DNA of 64,000 bases from Schistosoma mansoni. Lineage: Eukaryota; Platyhelminthes; Trematoda; Strigeidida; Schistosomatidae. Location of the stretch: NCBI RefSeq assembly GCF_000237925.1, contig NC_031497.1, positions 23,255,249-23,319,248 on the forward strand. Direction: 5' to 3'. The position numbers and the translations under genes are program-made. Below, in pieces: positions 43,862 to 55,599 of the stretch (position 1 is its first letter; each line of letters begins with the position of its first letter). The notes under the pieces were generated by a model. It saw only the letters and a program-made list of their open reading frames with translations. It was not told where the DNA came from and did no database searches.

Positions 43862-45952
43862 CATTAAAGTCCTCTAGGATTAGACATCGATCACTTCGTG
43901 ATAAAGTGTTGAGACTGCTTAGCAGGACCTCGTTTACCTCACAGCTTGGACTGCGATAGATCAAACTAAGCAGCAACTCTTGTCCCCTACATTTCAGGCG
44001 GCAGCCAACTAATTCATACGTCCCACTCTCATGGGATACACTGTCAATAATGGTGAATGGAATAGCATTCCCAATGAATAGAGCTACTCCCCCTCCTTTA
44101 CGCGTTTGTATTCTGTCGGCCCTTACTAATGTAAAACCCTCGAAATCAAGTTCCCTACTATCTATAGACGGCGTCAGCCATGTTTCTGTGACTGCGATTA
44201 TGTCTGGCCTAGTTGAGTCAATCTGTACACCTAGTTCCGGTAGCTTATTGAGTAAGCTTCGGGCATTGGTATAACAGATCCGAAGCCTATTTAGGTGGCC
44301 TCGTGCTTCACCCAGAGTGGCTTCAGCATCATCCTCTGTCGAAGCCTCACAACCCGAAAATTTACAATTTTCAGGTCTTTTTCGCCAGCGTCTAATCTGA
44401 GCTGTAGTTCTTTTTCGGCTTCCCGTCTTTTTACACGGTCCGCCAACGGTAAGTCCTTACGGAGAAAACTCCTGAACCCTTTAATTTGTGTCCATTTTCT
44501 AAGATTAAGTCGCGTTCGTTTGGGGATTTGAAAACGACTTTGAGCAGTCTAGAGTGATTTGGCTTCAGATGCGCTAGGTTTCCTAGTCTATACACCTTTA
44601 GCAAGGTGACTCCGGAGATGTTTTGGGGCATAACTTGGTTGAGTAGTTGTTTTATCAACACAATGTCATGCTCAAAACGAGCCTTCGGTTCTGAGCTGTC
44701 ACTCTCCTTGACTCTATGGAAAATGACTGATCTGTCGCTGTGATCAGACCTCGGCTTTTCGACCCTTTTGGTGGGGGTAGGATTCCCTTTTACGTCATTT
44801 TGCCGTTTTTTCCTTACGACCCGTACCCAATCGCCAACGTTCTTTGGAGTAGTAACCACAGTCGCGTCAGGCGTACTGTGGGATTCCGGAAGGTTCAGGA
44901 CGACTTGGGAGGTTGGGTCATCTTTCGCGCTGGAAACCGATCGAGCCTTGCGATTTTGGGTTCCGGATGTTCCCTTCTGGGTACCATTTTTGATACGAGG
45001 GACAGAAGAGACTTTTTTTCTCGAGTTTGTGGTTGTGACAGACCTCTTTGGAGGATGTCCTTCCTCCTTTGGACAGTGTGGGTCAGCATTTTTTGGACTT
45101 ACTTGGGCCTGCCTTATGTCAACCTGCGTGTCGACAGATTGAGTTCTGACCGATGTGTCCCGACCGCGCTTGCCGAGACACTTTTTCGCGGCATTTACCA
45201 TTGAGATGGCCTCGGTTAACAGGCTATTTGCATCCAAACAGCGTTGTTGACATAGCCATATGCATCCATTTTTACTGAACTGCTTAAAAGCTGCAGGCGT
45301 TCTATCTCAACACAAAACTCAGTATGTATCGAAAAACCCCATCAGCTGACATTCACGTTCTGTTGGATATCCTGTAGTGTTAACGTACGCAGCGGACAAC
45401 TTTCATGAACCCAGTTATAGAGATAAAATAACTTCCCGAAGTTTAGTTTAGTAACGCACATTTTTAAAAACTTCGGTCTGGACCTTTGTTAATATCGACC
45501 ATATTGTCCAATCATATCGTTGTCTACTTTGACTCGTCCCTTCTTAAGAATCACCAATATATGATGAAGAACACACATTATATTAAATGTGGATAAAAGA
45601 GGTAAGTTACACAAGAATAACCACGCTTGCAAGGTTGAGCCATGCTATCCCACTTATTAGTTTGAACTGCTTCTTCCACTCTATTCCATCGTCAACCTTC
45701 TCTTCGTGTCAGTTGTTGAATATAAGTCTTTTCAGCAATTATACACTTGGCTTCAAAAGTCGTTTGGTTAGGATCCGATGCCACTTCACCATTCTCCCAC
45801 CTAGAATCAACATGACTTTGGTTCGATACCAAAGTGAGTGGGATTGCCGCGCACCGGAGGTTACCAAGAATAACAAGAATCCTCTGGGTATTTATAAGCT
45901 AATAGATATATCAAAAGCAAGGTGGCAGCAACTGATCGAGAACTACATGTAA
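42451..45952 (+). CDS. Candidate micro-exon gene, about 108 residues
   Basis: Proposed exons: 42451-42525, 43031-43093, 43124-43147 (24 nt), 43206-43222 (17 nt), 45805-45952. Each has AG before it and GT after it. Phases match throughout and the sum is 327 nt (108 codons plus TAA). The protein starts MAEDFIQTRTTYTGKYNEF, passes NPFWRPSTYMNG and ends DISKARWQQLIENYM. I do not recognise it. The 17-nt exon has a strong pyrimidine tract before it and a GTGAGT donor after it. Against it: exons 1-4 lie inside the 1.72-kb insert at 42137-43857 while exon 5 lies outside the split LINE, which is hard to reconcile with one old gene. Exon choice had some freedom, so individual exons may be wrong. Confidence 0.33.
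43858..44390 (-). pseudogene. CR1-like LINE endonuclease, N-terminal half
   Basis: An open frame without its own ATG reads ICYTNARSLLNKLPEL, DIIAVTETWL (catalytic Glu), KGGGVALFI and LILEDFNAP, where it is broken by the insert. These are the first catalytic blocks of an APE-type endonuclease. The usual Gly of GDFN is Glu here. Confidence 0.8.
44431..45300 (-). pseudogene. CR1-like LINE ORF1 (zinc-finger / nucleic-acid-binding)
   Basis: A frame open from the ATG at 45237 (268 codons) ends RTYRWRTV. It continues upstream without an ATG through NGCIWLCQQRC, the end of a PHD-like Cys/His finger that is better preserved in the copy at 60287-60487. The middle is basic and Ser/Thr-rich; the last 90 residues (DIVLIKQLLNQVMP, LLKVVFKSPNERDLIL) resemble the nucleic-acid-binding part of LINE ORF1 proteins. 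The N-terminal finger has in-frame stops here, so this copy is probably inactive. Confidence 0.75.
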
Positions 45953-45959
45953 TAGTTTC

Positions 45960-48854
45960 AAAATGTTTGGGTTTATTCCTAACATGCGAAAAATGGAAAT
46001 CTACATGTAGATTAGATAGGAGCTGAACAAAGTGGTTTTATAATAATTAGGAATGATTTCGTGTAGAGATATCTTAATAAGTCACAGTAAGATGCGTAGT
46101 AATAGTCATTGGTTAATAACTTAACTTACAGGTAGTACCAGTACCTTGTGTTTAAAACTATTAAAAACGATCAACATTGTAGAAACGTTGATATTGGTAT
46201 TACTTTTGGTTGCCAACTAAATAAATCTTTACAAGATGATAAACAGTGAGTGGTGCTCACGTGATTATCAGGGAAAAAATAAGTTGTAAACAAAGGGAGT
46301 ACACTCCCAACTCATGTCTTTGATAATGGTATGAACCTTAGTTATTGTTGAGGTATATTCGACAATGATGTTTTCAGTTTGCAGGAAATTTGCTCGACTA
46401 CTTCTACTGATGATTTGCATGTATGATTGTGTCGCTAAACCTCTAATTAAACTGAAAAGGATTTCAGATATTTACTGAATGAGAAACCTTTAGAGAAACC
46501 TACTGTAATCATCTGTTGTAGATGAAGATAACGAGAAAACAACACTATTTAGTTTGCGTACCACAAACAGTTGTTCTTAAATCTTTTGGGTCAGTGAAAT
46601 TTGACTGAGTCCTAGCCAAATCATAAGATAGTTGGATCGCTGAATATCGAACAGTCGACTGATCCCCATCAAGTTCAAGGACAACCAACTCGCATCAGTC
46701 GATCTTATGCCATGGACTGACCCATGAGCTGGTGGTCTCACCATCTTCTCTGCATTCATTCTTACTTATATATTCTCGTAATAACGTCTTTTGTGTTATG
46801 CGGTCTCCAAAGCAACTGTAGCAACTTGATACGTCGAAGGGGTAATTCATGTTAAGTGCAGACTGCGAGGTGAAACTTCTAAGTTAGTTGTTGATCACAC
46901 CATTTTCGTCTAACTTGAGTAAGCCTCCAATTATTTGACGTAGATCATCTGGGTCGGTGATTTACACTACAATACAGAATTATACTCATACTCTCTATTG
47001 ATTTCTATAACTAACGACTGTTAGATTTCAAATGGTTTATTATCAGACTTATGTCTGGCCTAATACTTGTAATTCACAGTTCTTTTAAACATGGAGTATC
47101 GATCTGGTTTCTCCTGAATGTAATCATATTCCAGTGATTGCTCCCTCTTGAGAAATCATAAATTATCTGTACTGCTAATTACTGAAAGTTATTCATGATA
47201 ATAGCCCTGAAGTATCAGTAGTGTCACCAAATCTTATCGTAGTTGATCAGGAGTGGGGCCGAACCAATCTGTCCAACAATGTTACATTGCTGATTACATA
47301 ACAGTACTATGTATCATTATGTACTACGTATTCTAAAATAACTTTATTCTAAATCACTCTTTATTATTTAACTTCTTTTTACGCTCAAATGGCCAGTGCG
47401 TCAAATCTTATCAAATGCGTATCGACTGTGAATCTGGAAACTTGAATATTTTCCTACGTTGGACTTACCAACCAGATTATCGCATCTCCTTTTGGCTTGT
47501 CTTTGAGCTTAATATTACCCGGAGAATTCTTATCGTTCGCCAGGTAACGTCTGAGGCACTATGACGCTATGTGATTTGAGAGTGAATTAGCCTTGGACGG
47601 TTTCTATCAAGAGTAAAAATGATGGAAGTGATAAAACATTGGACCCTAACTTTCCATGCAGCATTGTTTCGCCTTAGATCTACTACTGCAAGTTGAATGG
47701 TCGAGGGTCAAGAAAGCAAAACGCGAAAACACTATCTAGACTACATAACTCAGCCAAAGAGCAGTGGTAATTACACGTGCTTGTCGTTTTTGCATGAAAT
47801 ATATTTTACCTTTAAAATTGCGTCCGTTCATCAACTGTTCATAAATAGTAGAAAACCCTGATAGCCACGATAGGGAAGACGATAATTAGACTTCAACGTT
47901 AGCGTGGAACTCTCCATTTTCAAGATAAGCTGATTCTTAGGATAAGAGCAGAACAGTGAAATCAACTCGTGATACTATGATGATTGAAAATATTCAAATT
48001 ATTGTACCAACTAGGGTTTCCCGAAATAGTGCAATTTACAGCAAGTAGAACTAGATAAACACAAATGAACATACTGTATTTTGAGTTCGTAATCAGCAGG
48101 CAACCAAGTATAAAAGAGTCATTATTTCGTAGGAATACCACAGATACCTACCCGGTTATATTTACGATAGCAATTCAGAATTTTTACCAGTTTCTGATCC
48201 TAATGAACCTTCGAATTGTCTCATGTTACTAGAATATCCGAAGAACATGAACTGTCTGTCTAGAAACTAGAAGATCTAGTCCCTCCTGTATGTTAGGTTC
48301 CTAATTTTAAACTTCACCTCGTGACACAGATTAATAATACTCTGTGATGCACACAAAAATATCAAATTTAGTGAAATAGTGTGTAGTAATAACTCAAAGA
48401 AAAAGGCCATCAACCAACAAACTCTTGTATACATTATGAATCAGATGTAATGCATGAATACAAATATGTATCACAGAAAAATGTTGTTGCTAAGAGATAA
48501 CTAAAAAAGGTAGTAATTTGGTAAAGAATTCCTGTACCATACGTCGTAACATTTAGCAACTTCATATGAGTAAAAGCCTCCCAATCGATATATTAGGACA
48601 AGATAACCCGTAACTGAACAAACAATAGTTTACAAGTATTATTAAACATTTAGCAGGAGATTTATTGGTAACAACAACGAAGAGAGTGTGGTACGATAAA
48701 CTAATGTTTCAACATTCAAAGTAGGCCAAAACTTGAAAAAAATAGATAGTAAAGGTTATTGCTACAGAACAAAGTGTAATAATTAATAAATTTCAAATAG
48801 TCAGCGGAAAAAATAGCTTGAAATGAAACGCAGAAAAATAAATAAACTATATGG
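45960..48854. other. Unassigned region
   Basis: Holds the isolated candidate exon at 47397-47543 and a 60-codon minus frame at 46577-46759 with no recognisable similarity. Little repeat content, in contrast to its surroundings. Confidence 0.5.
47397..47543 (+). CDS. Isolated candidate coding exon, unrecognised
   Basis: A 147-nt stretch (49 codons, phase 0 at both ends) is open from a pyrimidine-rich acceptor ending in CAG to a GTAACG donor. It encodes SYQMRIDCESGNLNIFLRW and then an aromatic, hydrophobic segment. No partner exon was found on either side and no family is recognised. It may be a chance open frame. Confidence 0.2.
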
Positions 48855-49640
48855 AGAAGCCAGTTAGTTATAACGTAGAACCTGCACTTATGTACACCGC
48901 TCGAGGTTGTCATACCTCATTAGCACAGATGTTTTCAGGGGAAATCCCAGATTAGTAGAAACAATAATAGTTTCAGTGATAATTTAAAATATTAGGCATC
49001 GGAGATGTGATTGGAGAAAAAAAAATACAGATCCGTGAAGTTAAAACAGAAGAAAGTTATGAGGAACTTAAGATTTGAGGATGTGGAAGAAGACAGAGAA
49101 TGGATGCACCTGTGCCATTAGGAACAATTTTGGGTTGTGTCATCAAAAGTCTCTAACTACTGGTTACGATAATCACATGGACCCCAACCAGATTGTTAAC
49201 ATTTATTAACATGGCTAAGTTCAGCCTGCCTCCGCACCCAAAGACATCGCCCGTCGAGGAAGGCAGTGGTTGGTCATGCTTAACACATATCCCAACCACC
49301 TCAGTTGAATAATAACTCTCTCATCAATCGATTTCCAATCTTCACCTAGTACTCTATTCTTAACCCAGGCATTGCTTACTTCGTGGTTCAAAGATACATG
49401 AGCAGTGTTTCGTAGACAACTATGATCGAATATCAGCAACTCACGAATATCCCCAACTCTTAATGGCCATAACGTCAAATAGAGTACCTGTTAGATATCA
49501 TAGAACGTATATACAACCTGCTGACAGATTTGAATAGTATGCAATCCGTTGGTTTCTGCTTTACAGTTTTCAGCACAGTATGAAAAATCCCACTACCTTC
49601 TCGATTGTTGAATCCCAAGTGATTTTAAAGTTTCCAACAG
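48855..49640 (-). pseudogene. RTE-type LINE 3' fragment, decayed
   Basis: Begins with the 3' tail (GCCAGTTAGTTATAACG). Includes an open piece at 49221-49478 encoding LLIFDHSCLRNTAHV and QLRWLGYVLSM, homologous to the C-terminus of the complete RTE. It continues to about 49640 with lower similarity. Confidence 0.8.
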
Positions 49641-50279
49641 TATTGATAATTGTGACTTTAAGGTACTAATGGTAGGGTTAGATATATTGAACAACATAGG
49701 TGGATCCTTCCAACTGTCTGGACATACATTTTATTGTCATACTAATTATTTCCACTTTTATGTTTTGGTTAGCTTAGATCTTTAGTCCAGAATAACGCTC
49801 GTTTACCAGAGGTTTAATTTACAGCCTGATAATAAACCCTAATTAAGTGGAAATTTACAGACACAATCGACTTGTCTGAGATATTTCAGGGTAAAAACAA
49901 AGAAATACAACCTAGTCTACCACAAAGTATCTATTTAGTTTCGGTTTGAGTGACTAACAAGGGATAGTTGTTTGGAATTGCAAGTCAGCAGAAAATTTGA
50001 CGCTTAAAGTTATTACCTCAACAGTATTTTAGATCCGACAAATGTAACTTCTGCGTAACTCTATCCACTTTTCCCGCTGTTTAAATTTAAGGCTGGACAA
50101 AAGAAATTCGGGTCCCGATGTCGACATATCTCAAAGGACTCAAATCGCAAGGTTATTTTAATAGTCATACAAACCTCGAAAGGAAGCAGTGGTTCTCAAG
50201 CCTTATCCTTATGACTGTAGTGAATAAAAGACATAAGACTCCACGTCTGTAGTTGCAGAGGTAACCTTATTCAACGAAT

Positions 50280-50352
50280 GAAGTCAGTCAGTCAGTTACA
50301 ACGTAGAACTTCGTACATACGTACATCAGTTCGAGTTGCCATACCACGAATG
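50280..50352 (-). repeat. RTE-type LINE terminal fragment
   Basis: About 70 bp of the RTE 3' end (AAGTCAGTCAGTCAGTTACA, then TCGAGTTGCCATACC), just downstream of the 78-residue gene. Confidence 0.72.
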
Positions 50353-50550
50353 AAAGTGATCGTCAGATATAGTGTAGTAAATATCTTAGTGATCTGAGAA
50401 TAGAAGCTCAGATACAGGGACACATGGCCAAATATGGACAAGCGAACCAACCTAACTTCTCTGTAACACATGAATCAGTCGGTGAATTCCCTGAAATATA
50501 CCTTCCTTGGTTAAGTGCGAAGTTAGGTTGTGGAGATAGGACTATAAAAC

Positions 50551-50819
50551 CTATTTTGCAAATAATTTTTCATAGTTTTTGTATGTAATTTCATATTCTG
50601 TACATTTAGCATTAAACAATTGTACTTGTTGTTTAAGTGTACTACTTTGAACACTTGCAATTTGACTTCCTTCCGTGTTCAGTACAACATATCGCGACAT
50701 CGTTACTGCTCCCCAATAAATACACTCTAACTTACATCTGCATCGTTCTGCCGTGTCTGCTAATATGTTAAATGAAATATTAATTGCATACCATCTCCGT
50801 TTATAGACAATTGTGACAT
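50551..50819 (-). CDS. Small unrecognised 78-residue protein, two exons
   Basis: Exon 1 is 50819-50792 (28 nt, starts ATG) and exon 2 is 50759-50551 (209 nt, ends TAG). They are separated by a 32-bp GT-AG intron. The joined frame is exactly 79 codons including the stop. The protein begins MSQLSINGDADTAERCRCK, has a Cys-rich patch (C16, C18, C22), then a Gln/Ser-rich, probably helical stretch (SSTLKQQVQLFNAKC) and ends NYEKLFAK. No signal peptide or membrane span is evident. I do not recognise the family. The clean start, tiny fluke-style intron and precise frame argue for a real gene. It lies 818 bp downstream of the TMUB stop on the same strand; nothing visible proves co-transcription. Confidence 0.6.
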
Positions 50820-51636
50820 TCTTATTGAATTATACGCTTTGTAAATCTACTGGATCCATATCGTCCATATTAGGATTACTAATCTTTTATAATTGTGGAT
50901 TATCTGGACCAAACTCAGCTGAACGCGCAATAGCCTGAAGAATTAAGTAACGTCCCTTGTTTTTATCTGTGTGTAATTAACTTATTAACTGTTAATTGAT
51001 ACATAAACTTTAGACGTAATATTTTTGCTATTTTTTGGTTATCATACTTTTTGGTCCACCACAAGGTCAACTATGCAATATTCACATAGATTTCAGAGTC
51101 TGAAGAATATAAAATACTTCTGTTCTACTAGAAAGATAATTATTCCGACCTTTAAATATTGTCTCACCGTTACTTTTCGGCATAAGCTTTCATCAAAAAG
51201 ATGACTTCGCAAACTTTCCTAATCAGTAATCTAAGGCTTACAGTATAATGCACAAGTTTCACATCCAAAATGAGTCGCTTTGAACAGTTTATTTAGTTCG
51301 GAAGGTCCTAAATCATTTTCACATAAAATACCAGTCAGAAGTTTTAAACATTAACCCTCAACTTTAGAACACAGTATTACATGACTTACTACATAAAATG
51401 AACTAAGTTTCACTCTGCAATTATAATATAAACAAACAAGTAATAAGATCTATCGACTGAATGCATATAATTAAGTAGTAAATCAGGACAAGCTGAATCA
51501 TATGTACAAGAATGGCGAACTCCTCTTGAAAAAACAGAAGAGAAATACATATTCAGTAACTGATAACAAACATCTGAAGTAAATCAAAGAATGCAATGAT
51601 AAAATAAAATAAACAGAGCTAAGGACATCTCAGCAG

Positions 51637-52668
51637 TTAGTCTGTTCTTGTTTGAGACTCACTATTGGGCTCATCAACAATAATTTGATGATTATGGGCT
51701 GATTCCCCAAGAAAAAATGAAGTACTGTTTGTCTGGTTTACAGACGTTTGAGGTGGAACACGACGTGCAACCATAGTTACAGTTAAAACTTGTACATCGG
51801 GTGAGTCAGGTTGGTTGATAGGATTTTCTGATTGTTGATTTGACAGTTCATTGCTATTAGAAATACCAAATAATGAAGCTATTGTCGAGACAACATTCAC
51901 AAGAGTAGCAGTAAATACAGCTCCACAAAAGAACACTGTTAATGTTACTAAGGCAAACGTAGAAACTGAATTAAAATATTGTCTATAGACAATCCTAAAA
52001 AACCAAGTGAAAAGTAGGAGGAAGGCGAAAAGTGGTTTCATAAGCCTAGTACCTATATCAAACTCAGTTAGCATTGAATCGCTGGAAGAACTTGGGAAAC
52101 TGAAATTACGTCCTGTGTTTCCGGAATCGTTTACTGAGGATGACCTGGTAGGTGATGATACAACAGGAGTTGTAACAAGACAGTGAATTGTTGAGCCATC
52201 AGTTACACCATAGTCACATAATCGTTGACGTCTTGGTCTTCTGCCACTATGAAAATTTGCTTCATTTTGTAATACATCCAGTAACTCTCGGCCTTGAAAG
52301 ATAAGCCTGACGTTCTTTTTCTGATTGATTATTTCATCTACGAAGTGCTTCCTGAAAACAAGTAAAAGCATCTAGGTTTAGCAAGATTTGAAGCATAGTA
52401 ATTGTTAGAATGCTAAACGTAAGCCATTTTCACGTGAAAAATGTGAACAAAATGTTGTTGCTCACTAACGAAAGAAACTAAACTGTCAGTCAGTAAACGT
52501 TATAACGTTTCGAACCAGGTATCTGTTGGACAGAAGCACCACTCTTAATTCTTAATTAGCATGGCAATCTACTAAAGTAGATTAAATATATTATTTGGAT
52601 ATAGAAAATATAGATTTACTATATAGCAGTTATATATATTGGTAAATAATAATTTATCAGTCCAGCCG

Positions 52669-52702
<34 letters not shown>

Positions 52703-54322
52703 GCTAATAACAATTAAACACTCTAGATTTGCGTACGGAAATATAGAACATGTTGAGTGAAAAACATGAAATTAAAACGAAAACGTACTTTTTAAAACGG
52801 TTAACAGACATAGTAGGAGATGCATGTACAAAACGTGATTCTTCATTAAGATATTGCAATTTTATGACTAAATGTCCATTAGAACAAGATGTAGAATTAA
52901 TTTTTCCATTTTCTTTTGTTCTACTCTTTTTAGATTCCTCATCGGATGAAGATGAATTTCTTTGATCAGTTAAACTGACTGAAGTTTGAACTAGATGAAT
53001 TAGATACAAATAGAAAATAATTGGTTAATGGACATCTGGTCGATTTTGTGGACTCGGAACACAAAAAATTTTGTTTCAAGATTCAGTATTTTGTAGGCTT
53101 AGCTATTTGAAAAGCGAGCAATACAATAAAATAGAAATCAACTAAGAAATTCTATAGTCATTTTTTTAAAGAAAACTAAATCCTTATAGCACAAGGTATA
53201 TTTATTTAAAAGAAATAATGGTGTCCACATTACTTTGAATTAGTGTATAACAGCTGATATGATGAAATCAAGTTAAACATTGGTCAGAATACTTTAAAAG
53301 ATTTTTCTCAGTAAATCGGAACCTCAACATCAAACATAATCTTACATTTCCGTGAAATTCGATAAAAATCAGTTGTAAATAACAAAAGCAGTTCACGTAT
53401 GTGTAGTAGGTGTGACTAATGACAAAGTAGATAGTTATTAACTCACTGAAGGTTCGAATGTAATTGAAGGACTGTTATTGGGATTCGCAGTAAGTTCACT
53501 AAGTTTAAGTACACGGTTTTCATTTAGTCCTCCAAGGTCCAATCTGAGTATATGGTCTGGTTATCTAATCAATCCTCAAAAGCAATACATGGAACCAACT
53601 ATGGACTAATGACATTTTTATTCTCAACACAAAAGCAATTTCGATGTTTACATAGCTACAGATCAAATCTTATGACATGTGAAGACTGGAGAGGGGGTAA
53701 ATGACCAAGTAAAACACCTGGAGTTAGAGTAAAATTGTACGTTCAAAACTGACGCTGAATTTTATAGTCCTATAAAAGGTGTAATTCTCACTCGATCTCA
53801 AGCTACATATCAGTAAAACGAATTTAAACCATAATGCATATACGGCACTTCTTGGATAACATCATAATCACATCAATTTTCTTCTCTTAGCACACAGAAT
53901 TAAATATCACGACATTCTGAAACTACTGACAAGCAGCTTGATTTATTTTAATTGTGGTAGAAAGTGACTTGAACTTTACAATAATAATTGAAAAATCAGT
54001 CACACTTACCGGATGAACGTTTGTGAACGCATGTATCTGAATTGATTTCATCTTCGGAACTAGAACCTGAACTTTCTGCGAAAATATTTCCCGACGAGTC
54101 GATGTTGTCAGGTTCTACAGTTCCTGGTGCATTTGTCGTTTCTGCTCCAGTATCATGGTTGCTATGAAGATGCCGGAGCAAGGTTATCCTAACAGGCATC
54201 AACTCCCAGTTAACTCTTGTAGAGATCCAAGCCACGATAAGAAATAAAATCGTGCCCATACAACTGAGGACAAAAAGTAATTCATTTCCAATCCCCTCAA
54301 TAATAGTTCCATATGGATTCAT
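51637..54322 (-). CDS. TMUB1/2-like transmembrane and ubiquitin-like domain protein, three exons
   Basis: Exons in coding order: 54322-54010, 52978-52789, 52351-51637. Junctions are GT-AG with matching phases (1, then 2), giving about 405 residues. The N-terminus reads GTIIEGIGNELLFVLSCMG and on through a hydrophobic span ending AWISTRV, as in TMUB proteins. An acidic Ser-rich linker follows. Exons 2-3 encode a ubiquitin-like fold starting HLVIKLQYLNEE, then RLIFQGRELLD and DYGVTDGSTIHCLV. The C-terminus has two more hydrophobic spans (PLFAFLLLFTWFF and FALVTLTVFFCGAVF). TMUB proteins sit in the ER and act in ER-associated degradation and receptor recycling; that role is inferred by homology. 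I chose the Met in front of NPYGTIIEG because it matches the short family N-terminus; an in-frame Met 15 codons upstream (54367) is possible. It is longer than vertebrate TMUBs because of the linker. Confidence 0.88.
52670..52700. repeat. (TA)n microsatellite in the second TMUB intron
   Basis: 31 bp of TA between the TMUB exons at 51637-52351 and 52789-52978. Confidence 0.9.
53010..54009. other. First TMUB intron
   Basis: About 1 kb (strictly 52979-54009), AT-rich, with no retroelement recognised. Confidence 0.6.
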
Positions 54323-54466
54323 TAGACCTGTAAAGGTTGATTGAACAAGATTTACGATTGTTAACAAGTACGTTAATTCATTTCTACTGCTTGTCGAGAT
54401 ATACGCAAGTTACGTCAAACTGCCAAAAAGTATGTATACCGAATATTTAGATACCCCAAAATTAAT

Positions 54467-54590
54467 TTTATTTAAACACAAATATTGGTACAAGGTGGCA
54501 CCTGGTATATATGCGCCGCACAAATCTCATTTGATTTGTGTGAGGGCTGTGATACTGCCCAGGTGGCCAAACTGAAGCAGAAAGATGGGA
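54467..54590 (-). repeat. 5'-truncated SINE-like copy
   Basis: Only the 3' end of the 522-bp family is present, from the T-rich tail (ATTTAAACACAAATATTGG) to the block GCCAAACTGAAG. It lies just upstream of the TMUB first exon. Confidence 0.75.
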
Positions 54591-54877
54591 TTATTTTGGA
54601 ACTCTAACACAACGGTATGAGCAGTTATAAAATGACACGCTCGATCGAAGTGCGGATAAAGGTGGCCTTTAGATGATAAGCGAGTGTTAAATTTAAGAGT
54701 TTTTGATGAGACAGAACCTTTTGACAGAAAAAGAGGATAGAATATAAGGATCTGAGACCGAAAAAATATAATGCAGAGAGTGAAAACTGTACTCATGTTT
54801 GGCTCTGCCATTAAGTTATAAATAAGATACAGAGATATGGGAGTTTTAAAACGATGATAAAAAGATGGAAGGGAGAG

Positions 54878-55331
54878 ACTATAATTTATGGACGAGCCAA
54901 TCAGAAGCGTTTGAGGGATTTCATGGTCACGGCGCTAATTTCAGCACCTGATGCTCATATACGATCGCTTCGAGGAGGATTTTAGAGACTTGACAATTGA
55001 GCGGTTACGATAGATGGGACTACTAAGAAGTTCCTTTATTTGTATTTGCGATAATCAAATGACTCGTAGACCTTGTGCAGACTACCATGACGTTGTCCTT
55101 CGATGTAATATATGTTGGAAGACGTCTGCTAGAATAGGAACCATTTTCGCTCGATCTAGATTGATACCAAAGCAAATTATAATGATTGCTGCCAGCTGTA
55201 TAGTAAAAGCACCAGTAACATTGGCTACAATATTTGCGAAAGAAGCCAACTTAACACAGAGTGCGGCTAAGGACCACTTAGTTATAAGTTTGCTAAGTCT
55301 AACTCATTTTCACTGTTATTTGAATCTTTAA
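54878..55331 (+). pseudogene. Merlin transposase N-terminal fragment
   Basis: Left end GGAAGGGAGAGACTATAATT matches the TIR of the 8480 copy. The frame from 55014 encodes RPCADYHDVVLRCNICWK, then SARIGTIFARSRL and a helix-rich stretch. It breaks down after about 55260, and no right TIR is visible. Same family as 8480-9251. Confidence 0.72.
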
Positions 55332-55599
55332 CAACTACAAGTAGTCGCGATATTAACGATTGTTAATTTTGCGACTATAGTTTCTATTTAGGATACACTA
55401 TAATTAGGGGGTTTTATATATTCCTCGAACTGACAATGAGGGTTCAAGTTGTAAGGTTTTTCGGTTAAACTGAGCATAGTCACTTTCATTATATGCTCTT
55501 GTTTACAAAAATGTTTACAGACTAATGACAAAACTGAGGACTGACAAACGTACTCATCCCGCCGGAGTAACGAAAAAACCATATTACGCGGCATATTCT

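Larger units (their letters stand above)
39940..45480 (-). mobile_element. CR1-like LINE, split by a 1.72-kb insert
   Basis: The 5' part (about 45480-43858) carries ORF1 and the first half of the endonuclease; the 3' part (42136-39940) carries the rest. The two read into each other at DFNAP / MVDWGN once the insert 42137-43857 is removed. The 3' terminus is a short tandem repeat of TTTCAG (plus strand, 39945-39966), as in CR1-type elements, which end in short tandem repeats rather than poly(A). Schistosome SR1-type elements belong to this clade; the assignment is from motifs only. Confidence 0.85.

Noticed and set aside
44740-45204. 154- and 124-codon plus-strand frames
   Set aside because: Antisense of the CR1-like ORF1, which has clear protein motifs on the other strand.
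46577-46759. 60-codon minus frame
   Set aside because: No similarity recognised, no splice context, isolated.
54527-54811. 94-codon minus frame upstream of TMUB
   Set aside because: Starts within a SINE-like fragment; no recognisable domain and no exon context.
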